A stretch of DNA of 64,000 bases from Euglena gracilis (taxonomy: Eukaryota; Euglenida; Euglenophyceae; Euglenales): positions 84,192,474-84,256,473 of the forward strand of contig CP154956.1 in assembly GCA_039621445.1 (NCBI GenBank), in the 5' to 3' direction. A program made the translations under genes and the position numbers. The notes under the pieces are model-generated. The model saw nothing but the letters and a program-made list of their open reading frames with translations. It had not been told where the DNA came from and made no database searches. Of this stretch, positions 22,820 to 34,572 are shown piece by piece (position 1 is the stretch's first letter; every line of letters begins with the position of its first letter).

Positions 22820-23430
22820 GTGACGACGCACGGGTTACTCCAGTCCACGACCCCAGCAGGTGTGGTTCCCAACTCAGTGGAAAGGTCCACTCAATTGGGA
22901 ACAAACTCATGGGCAGGTCTGTTCCAGGCCCGGAGGCACCTCCCGGGGCAGCCCTGTCCCACAAGCACACCCACTTGGAACCCGGTCAGGCACCCCCCCT
23001 CCTGGGGGCAAAGGCGAACCTTACTTTGCTGCCGGGTCCACCCCCTGGGTCTCCTTCACCGCTCCCAGCCGGCTACTCTAGTCCACGACCCAGGAAATGG
23101 CGTTCATCGGTTTCCAGCACCTCCCAACCTGGTTCGACTCTTCAGGCTATGGGGAGGCAGGGGACGCGAGAGCCCCTCTTTTGCTGGCGGACACGCCCTT
23201 CCGAGCCTCCTTCACTGCAGTTTTTCCGGCCTACTCGTGCCTGCAGCTACTCTAGTCCACGGCCCAGGTGTCTCCTCTTTCCTCTCTTGTCTGTATGGTC
23301 TGTGTGGGGGTCTTCTGCTCCAAGACCCCAAGGGTGGTCATCGGTTTCCAGCACCTCCCAACCTGGTTCGACTTTTCAGGCTATGGGGAGGCAGGGGACG
23401 CGAGAGCCCCTCTTTTGCTGTCGGACACAG
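22820..23430. repeat. Degenerate tandem repeat with an 80-bp near-identical duplication
   Basis: ACTCTAGTCCACGACCCAGG-like blocks occur at about 22,836, 23,072 and 23,247. The 80-bp stretch that begins CATCGGTTTCCAGCACCTCC and runs to CCCCTCTTTTGCTG is present at about 23,105-23,185 and again at about 23,338-23,418 with one or two mismatches. Confidence 0.85.
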
Positions 23431-26400
23431 GAGGTGGCCACCCGGGGTGGGGTAGGCACCTGACTGAAAAAAAGCCTGGAGTCCACTACTCCACCAGCCA
23501 AAATTAGACCAGCTGCATCCCCCTGCATTCCCCTTGGGGGGGGGGTACTGCAAACCCATGAGCAGAAGCCTGGTGCCATCTGCAGGACGTCCAGCCGGGG
23601 CGCAAATTAACGAACGATCCAATGCGACGCGGCCCTGGACTTCCCCGGTGTCCCGGCCTACAGCGGGGTGGCGTCGTTGGGAGGGCAGCCACGGCGGCCC
23701 CAGGAGAAGAGGCCGGGCGGTGTGCAGGGCGGGCCAGGGGAGGGGGAGGAAATGCCCGACCGGGCTCCTTTTTGAGGAACTGGGACGTCCGCCCCCCCCC
23801 CCCCCCAGTTGTTTCTCGAAAACACAGCTTTTTTGGCACTGTCACCGAAGCACTGTGTGTCACCCAAGGACCCCCAGGGCGGCACGACGTTCAACGTGAC
23901 ATGGGAAATTGTCGGGGGACAATTCTTTGGACCACGGGTTGTTGCTGAAGGAATAACCCGTGTCCAAAGATCCAACGATCAATCCCCCCCATTGGCGAAC
24001 AGAAAGAAGCCGTCTAGGGATCACAAATGTGGGCAGTGTGTGTCACTCAGTGTGCGAGCAATGCGTGCCTGTTTTCCTCTTTTTTTTTTTAAGTAGGGAA
24101 CAAATTGAACAAACGTGAGTCCAATATGAGTATCAAGCTTACTCAATGCTTTTGGTCCCAAAAAGAGGAGTGGCGTGAAAAAGGATACAACGCCCCTCCC
24201 AATCCAGAGGGGTGGGTGGACTGCCGGATTCTTCCAACGTTCCAACAAAGCCATAATTATGTGAATTAAAGGGAGGTGGTACTGTGTCAGTGTCCAGTAG
24301 AAATCAGAGAGTACCCAAGGTTTCAAAAAACAGTGATCCTCACTATTTCAGAACCGTGGACAATCTTTGCCCGCCGTGTGCAATGTGATGCCCACCACCA
24401 TTCCTTCCATTTTGGCAGTGTAGGTTTTTCTCCTGCCTTCCTCACTTCAACGGCTGTGAAATGGCCAAACATGGCCCCCAAATGCCCATTTTTTGACATT
24501 GATGGCGGTCAATGAAAATATTTTTTAAAACAATGAAGGATTGTGGCAAAAAAACGTCCCGAGCCTGTGTTTCCCCCCCCCCATTCTTCCATGGGGAGTT
24601 GTCTTTTGGTTGGTCGACCAGGGGGTCATAAATGCGGGGTGGCATCCGTGCAGAGCCTGTTAGGATCTTGGTCCAAATTTAGGATGGGGATTGGGGTCAG
24701 GCTTCCCTTTTTGATGTCTCAGTAAATGTCTCAGTGAATTCTTAAATATTTTTGAAAATATTCAAAGACGTTTTTGTGAAGAACTGTCCCCAGCCAGTTC
24801 CAGCCGTTCCAGCCGTTTAAAGTTTTGTCCAAAAATTCTCTAACAGAGTTATCCCCGTCGGCAACGCTTCACGTTCAGAAATTCATCACCCCCAGTCAGT
24901 CACATATTTATGCTCTCAGCCAAAAATCGCCTGAAGGGAATTATAGGGGACCAGGCGCATTCGGCGCTCCCCCCCCCCCCAAAGTGCCCCCCAATATCCT
25001 TGGCCTTTAGGCCATTCCTCGCCTTCCAGGACCAGCGATTGCAAAAACTCCTTAAATATATGCCTAGCCTGTCCCTTCTAAAACCCAGCTAAACCTGTCC
25101 CTAGGAGGATGTTTGAAGAAAACGCTCCCAGTGAGCAGTTTTTGCTTCGAAACCTGTGCACAGCAAAAAAACTTCACATTGGGAGAAATTTCTGGGATGT
25201 AACAGTGATCATTCCCAATAAAGGACTCCAATATTGATCAACCCAGTCCGGATGCACAAAATCATGCTGGTGTGCTCCAAACACAATTTTGTGACCATTT
25301 TTGAAATTGACAAGGGGGGAAAAGCCTGACAGATTTCCCAATTTTTTTTTAGGCTTTTTAAGGCTTTTTAAGGCGCTTTAAAAAATAACCACTTTGCAAA
25401 GCTTGCTCCAATTGAATTGAAAACCCGAATTTCCTTTGGTCATGTACAACTCTTGCTTGTTCTCAAAAACATCCACAACAATTCATTTTTTTTAAATGGA
25501 AAGCTCTCAAAACCTTTTCTCTGGCATCCAAAACCAAAGAGTAACCTTCGGTCTTGAAGAGTCTGAAAATACTTTTGATTTCCATTTTGGATCCTTTCTG
25601 AACCTTGAACCAAAAACTGCTCACCATCAATCAGAATCCTCTCCTTTTGGCTTTCTTCCAGCCCTGGACCCCAATAAACATATTTTAATTTTTGGCTCCA
25701 AAGGACATCCAGGGGTTGGTTTGGTTTGATTGGTTGTGGGGGGTTTATAAGTTGGGGTGGGGTTTTATTATCAAGGAATTTTCATGCAAATTCAATCCCC
25801 CCCAGAAGTTCTGAGCATCCAACCCTTTAAAATTTTGCTGAACCTGGGGGCTGTTGCCGCTGGTTCCGATTTTTGGCCAAGCTCAGACACCGTGGGAAAA
25901 CGTTTGACCTTCCCATCTGGCAAGCCCATATATGCCATCCTTTAAGCTGGAGGAGGCACCACTTTTCACCCCAGGGTCCTGAGGATCAAAATGAGTTTCT
26001 AAAAAAGTAAAGAAGTAACTAATGCACACCTTTCTCAGTCTCCACGCTCTGGTGGCAAATTGACAATCCTGCATCAGATCCGGCTTTGAAATAGCTTCAC
26101 CAGCAGAGAAACCTAAAACTGTCAAAATCATAGAAGAGAAAACCTGTTTCCCATTAAGAGATGGGGAGAAGGTCAGTGGTTGCCCAATTTGGGGTGACCC
26201 AATTTCTTTTTAAAAGAGACCCTGCAAGGATTTTTGCAACACTGCGCAAAAAAAAAGAGGCGAAAAATTTTAGAGCTGGGTCTTTACTTTTCATTTCTTA
26301 TGCCTTCGCTGAAAAAATATGACCAAAATCCCAAGCCCATCGCAAGAGTTTGTTGAAGGGAAACCCGGCACTTGGGACTTTTGATGGCGACTGGGGAGGG

Positions 26401-26835
26401 ACGGGGGGGTGCCGGCCACCGTGGCTGGGCGCCTTGCGGCCGGGAGGAGCTTGTGGTCCTGCGAACGGCACTAGGCGGCCCCACGCTTCCTTTTCTGTTC
26501 CCGAGCATGAAGGGAGGGGGCGTGTGATTTGCATGGATGGATCCCAAGCCAAATTGAGTTTTCTTTAATTCTGAAGGGCTTTTTCTGATTTCTGATTTCT
26601 GCTGGGAAAAGGTCGTAGGGGACCCTCCAGAAAGCCGTTTGTGTCCCCCACCCCTGCATTGCACCCCACTGCGCCCAATGAACAGCACACCGATAAAAGT
26701 TTGGTCCAATAAGGGGCATTTGCAAACACGAGGGGGTATGCCATTCCTCATGGGTGAGCTTGGCGGGTTTTGGGCATGGACCCTCTTGGAGAACAGGAGG
26801 TGGACAGTGCATGACCATTTGGAGGGGCTGACGAC
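23431..26835. other. No confident gene
   Basis: A GC-rich island at 23.58-23.80 kb is open in several frames. From 24.1 to 26.3 kb the DNA is A/T-rich with short frames and no domain. Confidence 0.35.
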
Positions 26836-26942
26836 CTGCAGAGGGGCAAAGAAAGAAGCCCGGCCGGGACAGGACCGAAAGGGGGTGTCGGGGAGAACGG
26901 GCTCTCCGGGCGGCCGACGCCAAAGGGGTTGTTGCCTCGCAT
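26836..26942 (-). CDS. NNPFG-type exon, unit 1 second block
   Basis: The block runs from ATG at 26,942 to a textbook donor (TGCAG then GTCGTC at 26,835). It is 107 nt, 35 codons plus two bases. It reads MRGNNPFGVGRPESPFSPTP and then a Pro/Leu-rich tail. It matches the block at 11.4 kb in GNNPFG.GRPESPF. An alternative acceptor (GCGAG) would make the ATG internal. It lies 1.06 kb downstream of the first block of unit 1, the same arrangement and almost the same spacing as in unit 2. Confidence 0.5.
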
Positions 26943-27149
26943 GGCCCGCCAGACAGGTGAGAGAAAAACGCCATCCCTCCCGCGGGAGGGATTTCCATCT
27001 TTGAAGAGTTCAATTTGCCGGGGATTGGGGGGACAGGCAACGAACAGCTGGGAAAGAGGGGCTTGCTGGACCCTCCTGGACCCCCTGGAGTGGGGGAGTC
27101 CAGGGGGTGGGTCGGAGTCCGGGGGCTGGATGCTGGGCTGGACTTGGCT

Positions 27150-27420
27150 GGAAACCCCCCCCCCAAAAACAGGCCAAAACGTCCAAATCTGGCACGGTGG
27201 CATTTCTTTTCTACCAAACTTTCAAGGTGAAGACCCAAATAAACCATCAAAAATGCCATCACCAGCATTTTTTGCTGGGCTACGATAGCTGTGTTTCCAC
27301 TCAACCCTGGGGGGGGGGAGTGTGCAGCCCTGCTTGGTGCTGCTGGCTGGAAAAAAAGCAACCGGCGGGGGGGGGGGGCAGGGTGGGTCCAATTTAAGAA
27401 ATTCCTTGATCTAGGACCTA
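27150..27420. repeat. G/C-run repeat
   Basis: The interval carries CCCCCCCCAAAAACAGGCCA with GGCATTT and TTTTTTGCTGGGC motifs and a G-run-rich tail, a loose relative of family A. No gene is recognised. Confidence 0.3.
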
Positions 27421-27876
27421 ACACTTTGAGTGATTGAATATCTTATTACAATATCTTATGTTGGCTTGAAGGCCCTGGGATATGCAATGTGGAATATGCC
27501 AGCCTGGTGTCGTTTGGGTTTGGGGTTACCAAAAACAAATGCATAAAAACTGCAGCAATGCACTGCATTATGCGCACAGCCATCATTGCCATACTGTGCT
27601 CCGGTTGAATTAAGAGGGTTGACTGTTGACAAAAATTTCAAAGTTGTCTCCCACCAGGGGAGGAGAACTTGGACAAAGAGTGACCACTGGTTACAAGGGG
27701 GGGGCATGGCGATGCTGATGGAAGTGGATTGGCACACGGTGCATGGATGTGGGACTTGGTGTCATGCCACAGCATTAAGCCACCGAGATACCCCACAAAA
27801 GCAACGGATGGGTGAGATGGAAGCGCTTGGGTCACCAGCCCCCCCGCCAAACAAACGAGGTGGGGAGAACTGCCAC

Positions 27877-28006
27877 CCGGCTCCGAAGGGCTCTGGCTGT
27901 GGGGCAGGCCAGGGGCTCGGGAGGGGCCGAGGGGGGAAAAGAAATTCCCCTCCACGCCGGGGCCGAAGGGGTTGTTGAGCCGCTGGCGGGTGGTGGGCAT
28001 CGCCAT
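27877..28006 (-). CDS. NNPFG-type exon, unit 1 first block
   Basis: The frame starts at ATG (28,006; a second ATG lies two codons later) and reads MAMPTTRQR, LNNPFGPGVEGNFFSPLG, then a Ser/Pro-rich tail ending at a donor-like GAGCCGG/GTGGCA (27,876). An acceptor-like CATCCCAG lies upstream. The paralogue is at 12.48-12.58 kb. The shared peptide LNNPFGPG.EGN.FS with mostly synonymous base changes argues for a real protein on the minus strand. No known family is recognised. Confidence 0.5.
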
Positions 28007-28984
28007 GGGTGGAGGCGGCCGGAGGGGAAAATGTCTGGGATGGGGAGGGGACGGGTGTGTTGTGGGGTGGTGGCTGGCCGCGGTCCCCCCCCCCCTGTTG
28101 GAGGTGGTCCCTTTGTGCCAATTTCTTGGGGGGGGGTAAGACACTTCTCTGACGAAGTGGGCAGAGGCGGCCCAGTAAGACCAAGAAGACCACCAGGGAT
28201 TGCGACCGAATCCAGAATCTGAGAAGATGCCTGCCACTTGAAAAAAATGCCAAAATGCCAAAATGCCAAATTGCCAAATTGCCAAATTCCAAATGCTCGA
28301 CATGGCTCATAAATTTTGTTGCCCCAAGCGAATTTGTCATTTCTGCCTCAAGCAATGTCCATTTGGCCACCTTGTCGCCAATTTGTCATTTTGAGGCACC
28401 AGCCAATTGGGTGACAAATTTTCGAGAAAGGTTATGCAAAAATGGAAAAATCGCAATGTGGCTAAAAATAGCACTCTGAATCAAAACCAATGACAACAAA
28501 AACAACCAATAAGAACATACCATTTGATGTCCAGTTGGGGGTGGGGCCCCTCAAGCTGTGTGCCTGGTCCAGCACGGCAGCTGGTCGGACCCCCCTGGAC
28601 CCCCCACCCCCTAGGTGCAGACATCCAGACAGCACTTTTTTAGCGGCCGGCTGGACCCCCGGATGGTGCCCTTAAGAAATTGCCTGGTGCAGGAGGAGAA
28701 GAGTGCTTGTAAAAAATGTATATTTACATGTTTATATGTTATGTTTATAGTTATATGTTGCCAAAATTTTGAGGTGAAACCCTCCCCCCCAAACCCTCAA
28801 AAAAGGGCCTTTTGGCCATTTTTGACCCCTTATATTTCGGGCCAGCCCAACTTTGCCAGGCTGCAAAAACTTTATCTCCATTCAACCCCTGGGGAAGGGG
28901 TCCGCTGTCCAACTGGGAGCTGTGGGTGGAAAAAAGGTGCTGGTGGCTGAACCCCCCCCGGGGGCAAGCACCTTCGGTCACCCA
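28007..28984. other. No gene recognised
   Basis: 28,240-28,290 is an AAATGCCA/AATTGCCA short tandem repeat. The rest is AT-rich with a G/C-run repeat at 28.6 and 28.77-28.97 kb. Confidence 0.4.
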
Positions 28985-29100
28985 CCCCTTTGAGCCCCGC
29001 ATCGCCCTGCATCGCCCTGCATCGCCCTAGAGCCATCCAATGGTGCCCTATAACCAAGCACCTCTGGTCAGCCAGCATCGCCCAGCATCGCCTTTGGAGC
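28985..29100. repeat. 11-bp tandem repeat (GCATCGCCCTG), copy 1
   Basis: Several copies of GCATCGCCCT(G/A) follow a CAAGCACCTTCGG block. The same block and repeat occur inverted at 30.51-30.63 kb. Confidence 0.85.
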
Positions 29101-29139
29101 CCTTGAAGGTGTACCTCTTATGCCTACTGCTTTTACCGC

Positions 29140-29560
29140 TCTAGCCCACTTTTGGCTACTTTTGGCCACCTCTGGTTGCTTTTTGCCCACTTTGACCACT
29201 TTTGCTGCTTGTTGACCACTTTTGCTGCTTGTTGACCACTTTTGCCCATTTCCAACCACCTTTGCAGCTTTTTTGATCACTTTTGCTGCCTTTTGACCAC
29301 TTTTGGCCCCTTTTGCCTGCTTTTTGACCACTTTTGACAACTTTTGTTGCACTTTTGCCCACGTTTGCTACTTTTTGCCCACTTTTGGCCATTGTTGCAG
29401 CTTTTTGATCACTTTCACTTTTTTTGCCCACTTTTGCTGCTTTTTGACCACTTTTGCCCACTTTTGCCCACCTTTTTACCACTTTTGCTGCTTTCTGAAC
29501 ACTTTACCCCACTTTTGCCAACTTTTTGACCACGTTTTGACCACTTTTGCTGCTTTTTGC
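29140..29560. repeat. CTTTTGNCCACTTTTGCTG low-complexity repeat
   Basis: Short irregular repeats of TTTTGACCAC, TTTTGCTGC and TTTTGCCCAC. The Lys/Gly/Gln/Ser minus-strand frame over it is a by-product. Confidence 0.85.
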
Positions 29561-29714
29561 CGGCACAGGATGTGGTGCAGAGGTTAAACCAGCAACAACC
29601 AAGGAAAGACACGGCAAAATGTGGCCGTATCCGACCAGTCGATTGTGTTTTCCAATCTGTTGAGCTCCAATGCCGGGCTTTTGCAGGGAGTGGCTTCGGC
29701 TGCATCTTCCACTG

Positions 29715-29880
29715 CGTCTTGTCTCATTGCATCTTGTCCAGCATCTGCATGTTGTCCAGCATCTGCATGTTGTCCAGCATCTGCTTCTTGTCCAGCAACT
29801 GCATCTTGTCCACCATCTGCATGTTGTCCAGTGTCTGCATCCAGTTCATCTTGTCCAGCATTGGCATCTTGTCCACTGAA
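29715..29880. repeat. 18-bp tandem repeat
   Basis: About nine copies of a unit like TTGTCCAGCATCTGCATG. It is in frame on both strands (LSSICM on plus, DAGQHA on minus), so coding by design cannot be excluded, but no start, splice site or family supports it. Confidence 0.85.
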
Positions 29881-29989
29881 GCAGAGGACGCTGGTCAGCA
29901 AAGGCCTTTGGGGGTCACACTTCCCGGGGGTCCCGCTTCTTGGCCTCCAGCCAACGTTCCTCGACATCCAACGCGACTTTGTGTATTAA

Positions 29990-30450
29990 ATTCGCGGCTC
30001 GTTGGATGCCAATCCTTCCAAAGGCGCAGTATGCACCCCTACAAGCATCCTCGGATTCACATGCCCTACAAGCATCCACGGATGCACATCATCATGCACA
30101 TGCCTACAACCGCGACTACAGTCGCCCGTTTATCCCACAACTTAAGATTCTCCCCATAACCTCCCTCTCCCACCTGAGCTTCCACTCCAGGAGCCACTCA
30201 GGGAAGGCCAGACGAGCCAGGGAGGAACATCGTCGACTAAGGGACGAAGCAAGCACCAATGTGGAGGCTGTACGCAGATATGCAGCAGGGGCACGATACC
30301 TTCGGCTCCAGGGGAGTCACACACCTCCCGGACGGAGAGGTCCAGCACGGCAGCAGAGGCAGAGGCACGGGCAGACATGAAAGGCAGGCTGGAGTGGTCT
30401 GCGAGGGAGGGAGGGACGAGACAACACAGGTGTACCCAGCAGTATGGGCC
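29990..30450. other. Candidate coding island, strand unresolved
   Basis: The plus frame includes KARRAREEHRRLRDEAS and TNVEAVRRYAAGARYLR. The minus frame includes LDLSVREVCDSPGAEG followed by a GTATCG donor-like site. Composition is coding-like, but I cannot choose a strand. Confidence 0.2.
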
Positions 30451-30509
30451 CAAATATGGACCCCACTTCAGCCATCAAAAATCCCCGCATCCAAAAAATC
30501 CCAAAAAAA

Positions 30510-30635
30510 ATCCCCGCATCGCCCTGCATCGCCCTGCATCGCCCTGCATCGGAACCCCACCTTTGGCCTCCAAAATTCCCGCATCGCCCTGCATCGCCCT
30601 GCATCGCCGAAGGTGCTTGCCCGGGGGGTCCGGTT
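30510..30635. repeat. 11-bp tandem repeat, inverted copy
   Basis: CATCGCCCTG repeats in two clusters followed by GCCGAAGGTGCTTGCCCGGG, the reverse complement of the 28.95-29.0 kb block. Confidence 0.8.
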
Positions 30636-30999
30636 TAAGAAATTCTCTGGTCTGCAAGCATGCATCCAAAAATGCATCGTCCCAGAAATACAGGCTTTTT
30701 TACTTGTTTTTGTGCAAAAGAAAAATCAGCAGTGTGGACAAAAATTATGAGAGGGGGATCCAGGCCCCTCCATCCTCCCCATTCGGACCAAGAGGGGGGG
30801 GGGGGGACCCAAAAAATGCACTGAAAACAGAAAAAAATTGGGTGGATGTTGTGACCGATTTTTCAAAAAAAAAAGTGTGTGAAAACGCGATTTTGGGCCT
30901 TTTTCAAGGCCCAAAAATTTTGCGCCAGAAAATCTTTTGCATAGGGGAGACAAAAAAACACAATAAAAATAAGGGTTTCTTTGATTTTAAAACACAAAA

Positions 31000-31360
31000 A
31001 CACAAAATTTAGAGTTTTCAACATTTCACGGAAAGTGCATGCAATCTTTCTCACTTGTAATGAAGGTTTTTTGAACCAAAATGGCCTTTCGGTGGTCTGT
31101 TTCTGTGGTGATGAAAATCATCATGAATTGGACCCCAAAATTGACTGCATTTCACAACCTCATTTGTGTGAACTGTGACTATACGATCAGAGTGGTTTCC
31201 CATTATATGCATCTCCCGAATTTTTTTGCCTGTGCTGTGATCCCATCACCTTTGATGAACTTTAATTACTGTCCAAAATCCAAGAGGGGCATTGAAAGAC
31301 ATTTTGCTTCGGATCCTGGCTGCTTTGAAGCAGCTTTTGACCTTTGAAAGCTCCACATAT
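31000..31360 (+). pseudogene. Decayed Cys/His-rich fragment, possibly transposon-derived
   Basis: Three plus frames carry protein-like pieces in order: VVCFCGDENHHELDP (about 31,095), FFCLCCDPITFDEL (about 31,218) and YCPKSKRGIERHFASDPGC (about 31,267-31,323). Cys-x-x-Cys pairs and an RHFxxxPxC ending resemble zinc-binding modules found in protist transposon proteins. Stops and frame shifts between them indicate decay. The family is an inference from motif shape only. Confidence 0.25.
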
Positions 31361-32742
31361 GAGTCGGACTTCACTTCCTAAACAATGGGATATGCAAGGG
31401 GTATTCAACCCTTAGGATTTATGCAGGACCACCAGGGAGGTCAACCTTTTCCTTCTGCACTTTGTGACAAAAACTTTCAGTATTGTAAAAACTTCCTCGG
31501 GTTCGATTTTTCGGGGTCGATTTTTCGGTCCAGTGCAAAACAATCGATGTAAAAACACCGATAAAAACTCAAGAATGAAAAACGAAAAAAGTTGCACCTT
31601 TGGGATTTAGGAAATTTCGGGATGCAGGCACAAAAATACCAAAAAAAATTGGAACCACCGATTCCCAGATTGTCTCTATTTCCTTTTTTCTTGGCTCAAA
31701 AAATAAAAACACAGAAAAAAACGTGGCCACAGACAAAACAACGTAAACTGCTTCCCAAGAAGGCGCCCGTAAAAAAATGAATCAAAACCAGGGGTGGGTG
31801 CTTGGACAAAGGGGATAATTGGTCAAGTCAAGGAGGAATGTGCCAAGCCATTTAATGGCCGATGTACATGAACCACGGAGGAACACTACCACGTGCATTG
31901 ACTCCCGCAAAATTGACTGACCTGAGAAGGGTATTGCATAAAAGACACTCAAAGTGGCCACTTCATGGAAGCTGAGATGAGTGAAACCGGACACGATGAC
32001 CTATATCAATTGCCCACGATGATATTCAGGTGTGGGTGCACCCGAGTCCAACACCGGGGGTGAGGGGTGCCGACATCGGAAACAGGCTGCAAGAGACCGA
32101 GGGAGGGACGACGCGAAGTGACAGAGATGTGGCACAAATTTCATCAGGAACGAAATGATTGAAACTGTTTCCCTGTGGTCGAGGCTGTCTAGTGGTTGAG
32201 CACTTGCACTGTTTGGGGATAGGTTCTGGTTTGCTTGGTCGGCCGAAAAGAGGCGTTTAACAGGATGGGGGGGGGTTGGTGGTTAATTGTTAATCAAAAC
32301 TCGATTTCCCAAAATGACCCAAAATACCCCCCCCCCCGGGCGCTTGGCCCACACCATGATTGAAGGTAAGGCCACGGGGCGAACCTTAGGGGGACAAATT
32401 TGCTAAAAATATTTGGCAGGCCATGCGCAAAACAGGGCAAAAACCTTAAAAAGGGGGGCCAAGGTCATGAGTAGTGCCGAAGGCCAACTTCAGGGGGGCC
32501 CAGCTTGCATGTCCAAGCGCCTGGGGAGGGGGGGAGTGTCCCCTTACACCATGTTTCTTTGGCAAAATTTGTCAAAAAGTCATACCTACCCCCCGCCCCC
32601 CTGGGAAACCGTCACCTGACAGGTTGGCCGGTACCAGGGACCCTGACAGTTTCCCGGGCGGGACCCTGACAGGTTCTCGGGCATGACAGTTTTCCAGGGG
32701 GGGGGTAGGTATATTGGCATTGGGTCCGCAGAGATTAATCCC
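31361..32742. other. No gene recognised
   Basis: Mixed AT-rich sequence with short frames on both strands and no domain. A CCCTGACAG(G/T)TT motif repeats near 32.6-32.7 kb beside CCCCCGCC runs. Confidence 0.4.
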
Positions 32743-33675
32743 CCAAATATAGGCTCATTGCGGGAAATTGGTGATGGATTTTTTGGTGGTCGCTGGCTAC
32801 TAGTCGTAGCGACTGTTGGTGATGGCCTAGTGACCATTGGTGGTCGGAGCGACTTGTCGCTCCGAACACCAATTTTAAGTCCACCCCCCAAAAGTTTTTA
32901 AGCCCCCCCCTCCAAAAAAATTCATTCAAATATGAAGGAAAATGATCCAAAACCCACCCAAATGCCTTCAAAAACCCCAATCGGGGGTCAATATGCAACA
33001 ACAAAATCCCAATTCTGCGTGCAAGTCAAGGATGGCCGAGTCCGTCTCCCTAATGAACTTAGTCGGCCTACGGCCAACTCCGGGGGGGGGGGGGGGGGCT
33101 GCCACCCCCCCGGGCCCCCCCGCCCCCGCCCAAAATAACAAAATTCCCTTGTGTGCAAGGCAAGGATGGCCAAATTGTGCTCCCTATGAATTTAAGCGTC
33201 TATCGGATGGGGGCAGGGCTGCTTGGGCTATGGTTTCACAGAACAGGCGCAGACCGGGCTATGCCGCCCCCCCCCCCCTGGACCCCCCGCGTCCTCTGCT
33301 GATGACTTTTGGTAATGATCTTGGTTGTAGTTTCACAGAACTGGTGCAAAAAGAAGATATTACCCAATTTTTTTTTTGCAAATGGACCCCCGAATAGGGG
33401 TTTTTGAAGGCATTTGGGTGGGGTTTGGGTCATTTTCCTTCATATTTGAATGAATTTTTTGGAGGGGGGGGGGGCTTAAAAACTTTTTTAGAGGGGGGGT
33501 GGACTTAAAATTGGTGGTCGGAGCGACTAGTCGCTCCGACCACCAATGGTCGCTAGCGACTAGTCGCTAGAAAATGGTCGCTAGCGACCATGGTCGCTGG
33601 CGACCATGGTCGCCAGCGAGCACCAAAAAGTCCATCACCAATTTCTCACTCGGGGCCCACCTTTATATTTGGACA
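32743..33675. mobile_element. Foldback (MITE-like) element with about 200-bp inverted arms
   Basis: The left arm starts near CAAATATAGGC, then GAAATTGGTGATGGATTTTT, GGTCGCTGG, the palindrome GGTGGTCGGAGCGAC/GTCGCTCCG and a long block through CCAAATGCCTTCAAAAACCC (to about 33,000). The right arm (about 33,385-33,675) is its reverse complement. The interior has two related copies of a CAAGG(C/-)AAGGATGGCC block (33,010 and 33,155) and C-run stretches. No protein is recognised. Confidence 0.85.
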
Positions 33676-33756
33676 GAAATTTCAAGACCCTGAGGGGGGA
33701 TTAAATTTTGGGGTTAAACATTGGGCGGGGAAAATTCATATGCTCTTTTGGCAAAA

Positions 33757-33822
33757 TTATGCATGCTCTTTTGGTTACAGAAGTTTGAGAAATCAAACTT
33801 CTGCAACCAAAAGAGCATATGT
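33757..33822. repeat. Hairpin with 25-bp arms
   Basis: TGCTCTTTTGGTTACAGAAG ... and its reverse complement CTTCTGCAACCAAAAGAGCA face each other around TTTGAGAAATCAAA. Confidence 0.85.
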
Positions 33823-33989
33823 AATTTTACCCCAATTTCGCCCTAATTTCACCATTTTTAGGCAAATTTCAGCTGATGACCATTTTTGGACTAAAACATC
33901 AGAACCCTGACCTAAAACTGTTACAAAAGTATCAAATTATTGGAATTTTTTCCATCTCGCCACACGGCGCCTGTCAGAGGGAGGGTTTT

Positions 33990-34040
33990 ATATTTGGGCA
34001 CAATTTCAAGACCCCAGGGGGGTTTTAAGTTTGCGGGGGG
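33990..34040. repeat. TTTATATTTGGG / TTTCAAGACCC short dispersed repeat
   Basis: TATATTTGG, a short gap, TTTCAAGACCC and a G run. Copies also lie at 33.66-33.71, 46.67-46.74 and, in part, 46.93-46.95 kb. Confidence 0.6.
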
Positions 34041-34572
34041 GATTACAAAAAATTAAAAAATCAGCTCTCTTCAAGCTTTGCCGCAATCAAACCTCTCCCT
34101 GTGGGATTAGAAATGGGTTCAGTAGCAATTGCATTAACTTAATGTTGGTGGTGGTGGCAAAAATAATTGAAACAACCGAGCTGGAGCAGAACCAGAGAGT
34201 GTGCACAAATTACTTGAACCAGGGAGTACATTGCTCTCTCTGAAGTAGCAACGCTGTCTAATCAGCCTCCTTGGGGTCACCTACCATGAAAATGACTGAG
34301 AAGATTGCTGCCAGATAAAACCTCAAATACATTTGGCCACATTTTCGACGCCGGGAACCAGAAAAAGCATGCCGACGACAGAAGCAGGCAGGACAAACTG
34401 GAATCGACAGCGGCATGAGGACGGGGGGGACTACCCCGGAACGTTTGCGTATTGACACAGGGGGCCGATGGGGCAATAAGGTCGGCGATGCGGTGGCACA
34501 ACCACAGACAGGAACAACAAATGATGAGGGGAGGGGAGGTCCAGCAGAAATGCGCTGTGGCGACTGTCTCAC

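Noticed and set aside
29068-29482. Lys-rich histone-like minus frame
   Set aside because: Low-complexity repeat of TTTTGACCAC motifs; no histone or other domain.
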